From Actinomycetota bacterium (lineage in GTDB: Bacteria > Actinomycetota > Actinomycetes > Nanopelagicales > Nanopelagicaceae): a stretch of 12,139 nt of DNA. Positions 5,734 to 11,791 of this stretch are shown one piece after another. Below the pieces are notes generated by a model. The model was not told the origin of the DNA. It saw only the letters and a program-made list of their open reading frames with translations, and did not search any database. The translations under genes were made by a program, and so were the position numbers. The stretch lies in contig NSHZ01000044.1 of assembly GCA_002737595.1 (NCBI GenBank), positions 1 to 12,139 of the forward strand. The letters run 5' to 3'. The number at the start of each line of letters is the position of its first letter. Position 1 is the first letter of the stretch.

Positions 5734-7632
5734 TTAACCGCGGGAGGCTTTTACATTCATTGCAGCCAAAGCCAGAGTTATTGATTTGATCGCACTTCGG
5801 ACGGCATCACCGGTTGCATTCTTTGCATCAAGTGAGATCGTGGATGAAAGCGCATAAACCGTAAAGGTGTATTGCTTTGCCCCCGATCCTTGCGAGCACG
5901 GGGCGCCGTATGTACCGGGTCCATGTGATTGCACACCGGCGGTACCCACATCTGTTGCTCCCTCAGCTATCGAAGTGGTGCTTCCAGCGATGTTGTAGAG
6001 CACCCAGGAGTAACTCACTGCTGCAGCGATCTCTCCTGGGCGCGCAGGTCCGGGAATCGTATGCATGATGAGGGCATAACTCTTGGTTCCGCTAGGGGTC
6101 CCACTCCATGAGAATTGAGGAGAGAGGCTCTTGCCGTCGCAGGTGTAAGTCGCTGGCAAGGTGCCCTCATCGACTGAAGAGGTGCTCTTCAGTACAAAGG
6201 TTCCGTTGGATGACTTCACCACGCTTTCAAACTTTTCCGTGACACCTTGCATACCACCCTGAGTACCACCTTGCATACCACCCTGGGTACCACCTTGCAT
6301 ACCACCCTGAGTACCACTGGTGGGAACCGTTGACTGTGCTGGCGGAAGCATGGGTGGAACCAGCACCTTAGTAACGGTGGTTTTCTTTGAAAGTAACTTG
6401 TAGCCACTTGGACACTTCGTTGCAGTGAGAGTCTTAGTTACTTTTCCTTTACTGCACTTCACTTGAGTGATTAATACGTTCTTGTAGACCACGGCAGCTT
6501 TGACAGGCACCGTAGTGTTCGCTGCTGAGGCAGCGGTCCTCTGCCCAGTAGTACTTCCAGTAGTACTTCCAGTGGAACTTCCAGGAGTGATAGATGGAGC
6601 CATAGATGCCGAGGGAACCGGCATGGTTTCGGTGCGCCGACAGGCGCCACTCGTGCCACTCCCTGGAGACCCGGGTGGCGGATTGACATAAACAAAACTC
6701 CAGCACCCTGTCGTCGTGGGTGTGTAAGAGACCGAGCCCGCCTTCCCTTGATAGGTGTACTCCAATTTTGAGGTGCCCGTCAGATTAAAAGTCATTCCGG
6801 TGATAACTACTTGTACGGGCTCACCCGCACCCCGAGCCGGGCCAGCACTAGGTTGGCCAGTTGTTGAAACATCTGCTGGAACTTGACCATGGAAGCACAT
6901 CGGAGAATAAGGCGCCGCAGTAGTGAAGTGATAGTGGTACCCGCGCCCGTCACCAGAGTCATGTCCTTGACACTTATCAAGAGCAGTAGCGCTGGCACCA
7001 TTCGCCTCCTTACTTCCATATATGGGATATCCATCGAGCTGGTAACCCGCAAGTGCGCTCTCTGAACCAAGGACGGATATCAAACAACTCGGTTCTGCGT
7101 GGTAGTGATAGTCATCCCCGCGACCAGCGTGGCCGGCGCAGGTATCTAATTCACCCTGCAACTTGGGATCAGCGCTCGCCAAATACACAGAACCCGTTGA
7201 ATTGGGAGCCGGCTTGGTGGCATTGAAATTGGAGATCCCGTTAAGCATGATCCCGGTTCCACCGACGCCTGTCGTGGCGATCTCAGAAGCAGCGGCTACC
7301 GGCTTAAGTGGAAAGCGCCACATCTGCGCGAGTGAAGTACTGACCAACATAGGCAGCGGGACCTGTTGGTTCCAACCAGTAATTCCTACCATCATCGAAT
7401 GAGAGGCCACACCGTTTGATGACACATACATGTAGGTCTCATCACAGATCACTGCGACATCGGGAGCGAACTTCTCAAAGGGAAGGGTGCGGGTGCCGCA
7501 GAGCTCTTTGGTGGCAGTAGTTGCAGCAGAAGAAGGTGCAGCTCCCAGCGAAAACTGAATGAGAGCGGCGCCAAGAACTAGTGCAATGATGCCGGCGGCG
7601 GCGCGGGATCGATCTGTGACGAGTCTTTTCAT
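5734..7632 (-). CDS. Secreted YHYH-domain protein with C-terminal PEBP (YbhB/YbcL-like) domain
   Basis: This 632-residue protein appears exported. An N-terminal signal peptide (MKRLVTDRSR, a hydrophobic stretch at about 11-32, AxA-type site near 36) precedes a YHYH domain with paired motifs at 175-178 and 232-235, plus GYQLDGYPIYG (196-206) and Cys residues likely to form disulfides. A Ser/Thr/Gly linker (about 338-375) holds GSTTG repeats. Residues 380-425 form a small module with KCSKGKVTKTLTATKCPSGYK (392-412) and basic TTVTK, like short modules in other actinobacterial surface proteins. A Gly/Gln/Met tandem repeat spans 440-463. The C-terminal 150 residues look like a PEBP/YbhB-YbcL domain (ATYTCDGKSLSPQFSW, GTKSYALIM, HGPGTYGAPCSQGSGAKQYTFTVYAL). 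Enzymatic activity is unknown; YHYH domains have no agreed function and PEBP domains bind anions or phospholipid headgroups. The gene is monocistronic, and ATG 7632 lacks an evident Shine-Dalgarno site. Confidence 0.85.
   Translation of the reverse strand: MKRLVTDRSRAAAGIIALVLGAALIQFSLGAAPSSAATTATKELCGTRTLPFEKFAPDVAVICDETYMYVSSNGVASHSMMVGITGWNQQVPLPMLVSTSLAQMWRFPLKPVAAASEIATTGVGGTGIMLNGISNFNATKPAPNSTGSVYLASADPKLQGELDTCAGHAGRGDDYHYHAEPSCLISVLGSESALAGYQLDGYPIYGSKEANGASATALDKCQGHDSGDGRGYHYHFTTAAPYSPMCFHGQVPADVSTTGQPSAGPARGAGEPVQVVITGMTFNLTGTSKLEYTYQGKAGSVSYTPTTTGCWSFVYVNPPPGSPGSGTSGACRRTETMPVPSASMAPSITPGSSTGSTTGSTTGQRTAASAANTTVPVKAAVVYKNVLITQVKCSKGKVTKTLTATKCPSGYKLLSKKTTVTKVLVPPMLPPAQSTVPTSGTQGGMQGGTQGGMQGGTQGGMQGVTEKFESVVKSSNGTFVLKSTSSVDEGTLPATYTCDGKSLSPQFSWSGTPSGTKSYALIMHTIPGPARPGEIAAAVSYSWVLYNIAGSTTSIAEGATDVGTAGVQSHGPGTYGAPCSQGSGAKQYTFTVYALSSTISLDAKNATGDAVRSAIKSITLALAAMNVKASRG
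6244..6315 (-). repeat. 24-bp tandem repeat, three copies, inside the YHYH-PEBP gene
   Basis: Three near-identical 24-base units encode three copies of an eight-residue Gly-Thr-Gln-Gly-Gly-Met-Gln-Gly unit (residues 440-463) just before the PEBP domain. Copies differ by single bases (CTGAGT versus CTGGGT on the plus strand). The length is a multiple of three, so copy-number change would keep the frame. It probably forms a flexible linker. Confidence 0.9.
6546..6581 (-). repeat. 12-bp tandem repeat encoding the GSTTG linker
   Basis: Three 12-base units (CAGTAGTACTTC twice, then a version with two substitutions) encode Gly-Ser-Thr-Thr repeats near residues 351-363 of the YHYH-PEBP protein. This is a second, independent in-frame repeat linking the domains. 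Confidence 0.75.
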
Positions 7633-7648
7633 GGTGAGAAAATTACAC

Positions 7649-7665
7649 TAGAAGTTGCGCTTCTA
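7649..7665. promoter_or_regulatory. Inverted repeat overlapping the YHYH-PEBP promoter region
   Basis: TAGAAG-N5-CTTCTA is a perfect 6-base inverted repeat centred 25 bases upstream of ATG 7632. On the minus strand it overlaps a TAGTGT hexamer (7650-7645) that could serve as the -10 of a near-leaderless transcript. A dimeric repressor site or a small RNA hairpin are both possible; the repeat is short and could be chance. Confidence 0.3.
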
Positions 7666-7720
7666 AGGGTGAGTTTGCAAGAACTCTCTGTGATTTGCGT
7701 GTGAGTCAACCAACTCCGAT

Positions 7721-7726
7721 TATAGT
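7721..7726 (+). promoter_or_regulatory. Possible -10 element for the small membrane protein / IlvG-like pair
   Basis: TATAGT is a good match to TATAAT and would start transcription near 7733, about 20 bases before ATG 7753. No well-spaced -35 is seen: TTGCGT is 20 bases upstream. It makes ATG 7753 more plausible than the in-frame codon at 7732. Confidence 0.4.
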
Positions 7727-7752
7727 TATCGTTGGGCTGGTGGAAATGCTCT

Positions 7753-7941
7753 ATGCGAAAGAGTTATCTACTTCTGCTGGCTACTTCCGCAGTGCTACTT
7801 CTCACCACACAGAGTGCATTCGCCCACGTGGGAACCCCGTACATCTTGATCAGCCACGTGTGGTTTATTCCTGTGCTGCTAGTAACTCTGGCACTCGTTG
7901 CGTGTTCACGTTTAGAATGGTGGAGTGAGCGAAGAGCGTGA
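7753..7941 (+). CDS. Small predicted membrane protein with signal-like N-terminus
   Basis: This 62-residue frame begins MRKSYLLLLATSAVLLL, a charged N-terminus followed by a hydrophobic core, and has a plausible signal-peptidase site after SAFA, which would leave His as the first mature residue (HVGTPYIL). A second hydrophobic stretch (about 37-53, WFIPVLLVTLALVAC) is followed by a charged C-terminus ([11 protein letters not shown]), so the product is either a one-helix membrane peptide or a two-helix protein. The end overlaps the GTG of the downstream IlvG-like gene by 17 bases, suggesting translational coupling. A weak GGTGG sequence lies about 9 bases upstream. I do not recognise a family. 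Absence of any other gene in the gap, the TATAGT upstream and the biased hydrophobic pattern support coding; the short length limits certainty. Confidence 0.55.
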   Translation: MRKSYLLLLATSAVLLLTTQSAFAHVGTPYILISHVWFIPVLLVTLALVACSRLEWWSERRA

Positions 7942-9544
7942 AACACATGGTGGGGATTTAGCCGTATTGGCAGCCCAAGCACATGGCATCAACCACCTCT
8001 TCACCCTTTCGGGCGCACACGTCTTTCCCATTTATGACGGAGCCGTGCATCGCGATTTGCCGATCATCGATGTGCGCCACGAACAGACAGCGGTATTTGC
8101 GGCAGAGGCGACAGCGCGATTAACCCGTACTCCCGGGCTCGCGGTAGTCACTGCAGGTCCCGGCGTCACCAACGGCGTTAGCGCGGTGGCGAACGCTTTT
8201 TACAACGGTGCTCCGCTCTTGATGCTCGGCGGGCGAGCACCGGCTGGAAGATGGGGTCAAGGTGCGCTTCAGGAAATTGATCATCCGCCACTCCTGGCCC
8301 CCGTTACCAAACTCGCTGCCACAGTAAACAAGACTGAGGAAATTGGTAATGAAATGTTCGATGCACTTGCACTCGCGCGCACTCCACATCGTGGACCCAC
8401 ATTCCTTGATATCCCGATGGATATTTTCTTTGGACCAGCGACCACTCATCCGGTCGCAGCCTGGACCCCACAAACACGTCAAGTGAATGCAGATGAGGTG
8501 GCAAGAATTGCCGACCTTATAAAAAAGTCTTCCTCCCCCCTTCTCATTCTTGGTTCCGATGTATGGGCTGGCAGCGCCGAAAAAGAAGCACTCGAATTTG
8601 CCGAATCTATTCAGATTCCAGTCATCACGAACGGCACTGCTCGCGGAATTATTCCTCGTGGAAATCCACTACTGGCAACAAAAGCGAGATCCTTCGCGTT
8701 CAGGTCTGCAGATCTCATTTTGGTGGTGGGTACGCCACTCGATTTTCGATTAGGTTACGGCGATTTTGGTAGCGCCAAAGTAATTCATGTGTCCGATTCC
8801 CCATCAGGAATTGCCACCCACGCCACACTTGCTGCAAGTACCTCAGGTGACTTGCCCGCTATCTTCACTGCGCTTACAAATTCACTCTCGCATCAAGTGT
8901 CGAACGAGTGGCGAGAATCGATCACACAGGCCGCGCAGAAGAGCGCCTCCAAAGAGCGAGAGCTGCTCGAAGCAGACCTCTCCCCCATCCATCCTGCCCG
9001 GATCTATGGCGAACTGCTTCCCAAACTTGCTGATGACGCTGTCATCATCGGTGATGGCGGAGACTTTGTTTCTTTCGCCGGAAAATTTGTAGAACCGGTG
9101 CGTCCAGGATGCTGGCTCGACCCAGGACCCTTCGGCTGTTTGGGCGGTGGCATGGGCGGAATTATTGCCGCCCGGTTAGCCAGGCCATCAGCGCAAGTTG
9201 TGGCACTCTTTGGAGATGGAGCACTTGGTTTCTCACTTGGAGATATCGACTCTCTCGTTCGCCATCACTTACCAGCAGTGATGGTTGTCGGAAATAACAG
9301 CGCATGGGGCTTAGAGAAACACCCGATGCAATCTATCTTCGGGTATGACGTTGCAGCTGACCTGGCGCCACAAACGCGATACGACGAAGTAGTCCGGGCT
9401 CTTGGTGGGGCTGGCGAAATAGTTACTGAATCTAGCCAGATTGGACTAGCCCTGGACCGCGCATTCGAAAGTGGCGTTCCCTATCTTGTAAATGTCATCA
9501 CAGATCCAGCAATTGCGTATCCACGGACAACAACAGGAATTTAA
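7925..9544 (+). CDS. ilvG: ThDP-dependent acetolactate synthase-like protein (IlvG/Rv1820 type)
   Basis: This 539-residue protein belongs to the ThDP-dependent acetohydroxyacid synthase/pyruvate oxidase superfamily. It resembles the mycobacterial protein called IlvG (Rv1820), with [14 protein letters not shown] near the N-terminus, the catalytic ThDP-activating Glu53 in [28 protein letters not shown], and [19 protein letters not shown]. The central domain covers about 190-330. The C-terminal ThDP-binding motif starts at GDGALGFS (about 429) and ends at VGNNSAWG (about 458). If a true acetolactate synthase it would condense two pyruvates (branched-chain amino acids or acetoin), but this subgroup is poorly characterised and could use other 2-oxo acids or act as a decarboxylase. 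The chosen GTG 7925 overlaps the small membrane-protein gene by 17 bases and has no well-spaced ribosome site, so coupling is likely. The stop shares TTAA with the convergent thioesterase stop. Confidence 0.9.
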   Translation: MSEERETHGGDLAVLAAQAHGINHLFTLSGAHVFPIYDGAVHRDLPIIDVRHEQTAVFAAEATARLTRTPGLAVVTAGPGVTNGVSAVANAFYNGAPLLMLGGRAPAGRWGQGALQEIDHPPLLAPVTKLAATVNKTEEIGNEMFDALALARTPHRGPTFLDIPMDIFFGPATTHPVAAWTPQTRQVNADEVARIADLIKKSSSPLLILGSDVWAGSAEKEALEFAESIQIPVITNGTARGIIPRGNPLLATKARSFAFRSADLILVVGTPLDFRLGYGDFGSAKVIHVSDSPSGIATHATLAASTSGDLPAIFTALTNSLSHQVSNEWRESITQAAQKSASKERELLEADLSPIHPARIYGELLPKLADDAVIIGDGGDFVSFAGKFVEPVRPGCWLDPGPFGCLGGGMGGIIAARLARPSAQVVALFGDGALGFSLGDIDSLVRHHLPAVMVVGNNSAWGLEKHPMQSIFGYDVAADLAPQTRYDEVVRALGGAGEIVTESSQIGLALDRAFESGVPYLVNVITDPAIAYPRTTTGI

Positions 9545-9945
9545 GAGCGCGCAGTTGCACCTAGTGCGGCCACGCGCGCAGTAAATTGCAAGCGATCGAC
9601 CAACATGCGAATAACAACGCCACGAGCAACAAGACGTTTGCCGTCATGGGCTTCGATCTCAAAAGTGAGACGTGATCCATCTACATTGCTCACTACAGCG
9701 CTTGCTTGCACAAGTGAGCCCACGGGCGAAGCTCCTAAATGTTCGATATGTACATCAACACCGACGGTCGTTTCTTGCTGATCGAGCCGGTCTGCAATGG
9801 CAGCCAGGGTGGCAGCCTCTGCCAAACCCACCATCCGTGGGGTTCCCAGAACGGCCACATCACCTGAGCCGAGTGCGATTGCCGTATCGGCGTGCTTGAC
9901 CGTCATCGATGAAAGCCCGATCGCGCCTAGAAAGCGATCGCTCAT
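9541..9945 (-). CDS. Hotdog-fold thioesterase, fluoroacetyl-CoA thioesterase (FlK)-like
   Basis: This 134-residue cytosolic protein fits the single-hotdog FlK-like thioesterase family, which hydrolyses small acyl-CoAs. LGTPRMVGLAEAATLAAI (33-50) forms the start of the hotdog helix, and VGVDVHIEHLGASPVG (61-76) the following strand. Thr35, Glu43 and His69 have the same spacing (8 and 26) as the Thr42-Glu50-His76 triad of FlK, which argues for an active enzyme. The natural substrate is probably not fluoroacetyl-CoA, since most family members are generic. The ATG overlaps the stop of the biotinyl carrier gene by four bases (ATGA), making this the last gene of the sigR run. It converges with the IlvG-like gene and their stops share a TTAA tetranucleotide. 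Confidence 0.88.
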   Translation of the reverse strand: MSDRFLGAIGLSSMTVKHADTAIALGSGDVAVLGTPRMVGLAEAATLAAIADRLDQQETTVGVDVHIEHLGASPVGSLVQASAVVSNVDGSRLTFEIEAHDGKRLVARGVVIRMLVDRLQFTARVAALGATARS

Positions 9946-10166
9946 GTGTACTCGATTTTCACTAATAGATCGCCGCCCTGAATCACTTCACCGTCAACGA
10001 CTGCGACCTCGATCACTTTTCCACTGATTTCGCTGAGAACTGGAATCTCCATCTTCATCGACTCCAAGAGGAGGAGTTGGTCACCTGCGGCGACCATATC
10101 TCCGACCTTCACAGTGATAGTGAGTACGTTCGCCACCATCTCTGCTCGTACGTCGAAATGCGCCAT
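9942..10166 (-). CDS. Biotinyl carrier protein, TB7.3 (Rv3221c)-like single-domain
   Basis: This 74-residue protein is a stand-alone biotinyl/lipoyl attachment domain. The biotinylation motif ESMKMEIPV places the modified lysine at Lys38, and the flanking VGDMVAAGDQLLLL and GEVIQGGDLLVKIE strands complete the beta-barrel. Length and sequence closely resemble Mycobacterium tuberculosis TB7.3, which also lies just downstream of the sigH-rshA pair, so the synteny is conserved. No carboxylase subunit lies nearby; whether it serves an acyl-CoA carboxylase or has another role is unknown. ATG 10166 (MAHFDV) was chosen by homology; an in-frame GTG at 10172 adds two residues. Neither start has a strong ribosome site, and the anti-sigma stop is only a few bases upstream, so translation is probably coupled. 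The stop overlaps the thioesterase ATG. Confidence 0.92.
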   Translation of the reverse strand: MAHFDVRAEMVANVLTITVKVGDMVAAGDQLLLLESMKMEIPVLSEISGKVIEVAVVDGEVIQGGDLLVKIEYT

Positions 10167-10175
10167 GTTCACAAC

Positions 10176-10460
10176 TTAGTTGTTTGGGAGATCAATTTCC
10201 GTCAGCGTGAGTCGAAATTCCGTAAACGTTTGCATCACTCGTGCTCGCAGTTCCGGTGGAGCTTCTTCTTTACATGCACTTGAAATAGCTACACGGACGC
10301 GTTCTTCGTGCGTGAACTCCTCCTGGCAGGGGCCACACTCTTCTAAGTGGATGGCGATCGCTTGAGAACGAGACTCATCCCCCACCTCATTGTCGAGATA
10401 GATAAAGAGCGCCGTAAGGACGTCTCGGCAGGGTGTCTCGTGATGGTTTCCGCAACTCAT
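10176..10460 (-). CDS. rsrA: RsrA-like zinc anti-sigma factor (ZAS family)
   Basis: This 94-residue protein is a redox-sensing anti-sigma factor that binds and inactivates the SigR-like sigma factor in the cytosol. The ZAS motif is present as HLEECGPC (His38, Cys42, Cys45), together with Cys3 and Cys11 in an N-terminus reading [15 protein letters not shown] and an extra Cys63. This closely follows Streptomyces RsrA (Cys3, Cys11, His37, Cys41, Cys44), in which zinc is lost and a disulfide forms on oxidation, releasing SigR. The key ligands are all retained, so thiol-redox control is expected. The ATG overlaps the sigR stop by four bases (ATGA), the standard coupled arrangement that keeps the two proteins balanced. 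The biotinyl carrier gene follows within 9 bases. Confidence 0.95.
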   Translation of the reverse strand: MSCGNHHETPCRDVLTALFIYLDNEVGDESRSQAIAIHLEECGPCQEEFTHEERVRVAISSACKEEAPPELRARVMQTFTEFRLTLTEIDLPNN

Positions 10461-11041
10461 GACCGGCCACCTCCCGTTCCAGCAAGCCCTCTTTCGGCCG
10501 CATATCCAGCCAATGCCTCACGCAAGAGTTTGCGACCACGATGCAAGCGGGACATCACAGTCCCGGGTGGTGTATCCATGATTTCGGCAATTTCTTTGTA
10601 TGGAAAACCCTCGACGTCAGCTAAGTAAACAGCAAGACGAAACTCTTCCGGCAAGTTCTGTAACGCTTCTTTTATTTCTGAATCGGGAAGTCGATCGAGA
10701 GCTTCCATCTCGGCCGATCGCCCAAGGTTGCTGGTGTGTGAAGCGGCATCTGCGATCTGCCAGTCTGTTATTTCACCATCTGAAATCAACGGCTGCCGCT
10801 GACCCTTTCGGTAATTATTAATAAAAGTTGTATTAAGAATGCGATAAAGCCAGGCGCGGATATTCGTACCATCTTCGTATTGATGGAAGGAAGAGAATGC
10901 TTTTGCAAAAGTATCTTGCACTAAATCTTGTGCATCATTCGGATTCTTTGTCAGGCGCATTGCCGCCCCATACATCTGGTCGAGCAGCGGCAGAGCATCA
11001 CGCTCGAAGCGGTCAGCCTGCCCCTTCGCGCTCTCGACCAT
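10457..11041 (-). CDS. sigR: Group IV (ECF) sigma factor of the SigR/SigH thiol-stress type
   Basis: Translated from ATG 11041 this is a 194-residue ECF sigma factor. Region 2 (about 12-80) includes [31 protein letters not shown] and [19 protein letters not shown]; region 4 (about 120-175) includes [24 protein letters not shown] and [12 protein letters not shown]. The sequence is very close to Streptomyces SigR and mycobacterial SigH, which switch on thioredoxin, mycothiol and proteostasis genes during disulfide stress. ATG 11041 is preferred because GGAG lies 8 bases upstream and known SigR proteins begin at the equivalent place. The frame stays open to a GTG at 11116, adding 25 residues; that codon sits close to the expected start of transcription of the candidate SigR-type promoter, so a longer isoform is possible. 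The stop overlaps the rsrA ATG. Confidence 0.95.
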   Translation of the reverse strand: MVESAKGQADRFERDALPLLDQMYGAAMRLTKNPNDAQDLVQDTFAKAFSSFHQYEDGTNIRAWLYRILNTTFINNYRKGQRQPLISDGEITDWQIADAASHTSNLGRSAEMEALDRLPDSEIKEALQNLPEEFRLAVYLADVEGFPYKEIAEIMDTPPGTVMSRLHRGRKLLREALAGYAAERGLAGTGGGRS

Positions 11042-11049
11042 GACTCGCG

Positions 11050-11053
11050 CTCC
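11050..11053 (-). promoter_or_regulatory. Ribosome binding site for the short sigR start
   Basis: GGAG on the minus strand lies 8 bases before ATG 11041. The alternative GTG at 11116 has no such site, so this favours the 194-residue product from any transcript starting upstream. Confidence 0.6.
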
Positions 11054-11123
11054 ATTTCTCTGGGTCTCTAAAGAATCTACCGGTGATCGATCCCGAATTT
11101 CGTCAGTAGCCAACACATCAAGG

Positions 11124-11153
11124 GAAAACCCACTCTGGCGCTTAGTTATTCCC
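11124..11153 (-). promoter_or_regulatory. Candidate SigR-type autoregulatory promoter upstream of sigR
   Basis: On the minus strand GGGAAT (11153-11148) is followed after exactly 18 bases by GTTTTC (11129-11124). This fits the known SigR/SigH consensus of GGGAAT and GTT separated by about 18 bases. It lies between the hydrolase stop, which overlaps its -35, and the sigR start, as expected for an autoregulated sigma gene. Predicted initiation is near 11117. Confidence 0.75.
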
Positions 11154-11791
11154 TAGAGGGAGAGCACTCGAGTGGCAAAGTCCCTGGCGGCAGCCTTCAC
11201 TATGGCCGCGTGCTCATCATCTCTACTACGGAGGAGTTCATGGCCTCGCCCCGGCACCACAGTGACATCGACTCCATTGAATTCCGCTGGTGCACCGAAA
11301 CCATCCTTATCTCCCTGAATCACATGCAGTGGTAGCCCCGCCCCAAGAATGATCTCGAGCTCACTATCGCGACGCCGATGGGTTTTCTTCGGTGCATGCA
11401 AGGGAAAAGAAAGCGCCAGCACTCCGATTGCCCCTAGCGGCAGCGCGGTCCGGCACGCTACCCGAGCCCCCGTACTTCTCCCACCCAATATGAGCGGGAG
11501 TGCAGCAGCCGCCGCGGGTAGCCAGGTATTTCGTTTATGAAGAACCTCAAGCCACGCTTCATCTAAGAGGTGGGAAGCCGGTGCAATTTGACGCCCAGAA
11601 ACCACCCAAGGTTGCTCCATCCGAATGATGGCCACACCTTCGATGCCATCTGCGATCAACTCCAAATCAGGCGTTCGGGCACCGGTTCCGGCCCCATGTC
11701 CAAGAATGAGAAGCCCGCGAGCACCCTTTACATTTCCTACAAGAAGCCGTGCTCTACCCACAGATGTGGGGAGTACGACTTCAGTAATCAC
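11153..11791 (-). CDS. Alpha/beta hydrolase, KANL3/Tex30-like family
   Basis: This 212-residue cytosolic protein is a small alpha/beta hydrolase of the KANL3/Tex30 or dienelactone-hydrolase-like type. Visible are the oxyanion-region GHGAGTGARTPDLE (31-44), the nucleophile elbow GGRSTGARVACRT (Ser106), SFPLHAPKK (128-136), the acid segment GDKDGFG (Asp161 or Asp163) and the catalytic His184 in GRGHELL. The triad looks complete, so an esterase-type or similar activity is likely, but no substrate can be assigned. The GTG start at 11791 overlaps the stop of the upstream SRAP gene (GTGA), indicating coupled translation. Its own stop overlaps the -35 of the candidate SigR promoter. Whether read-through connects this pair to sigR is not known. 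Confidence 0.85.
   Translation of the reverse strand: MITEVVLPTSVGRARLLVGNVKGARGLLILGHGAGTGARTPDLELIADGIEGVAIIRMEQPWVVSGRQIAPASHLLDEAWLEVLHKRNTWLPAAAAALPLILGGRSTGARVACRTALPLGAIGVLALSFPLHAPKKTHRRRDSELEIILGAGLPLHVIQGDKDGFGAPAEFNGVDVTVVPGRGHELLRSRDDEHAAIVKAAARDFATRVLSL

Noticed and set aside
11151..11160. CCCT-AG-AGGG palindrome next to the sigR promoter as an operator
   Set aside because: Arms of only four bases, largely explained by the -35 GGG and the hydrolase stop region.
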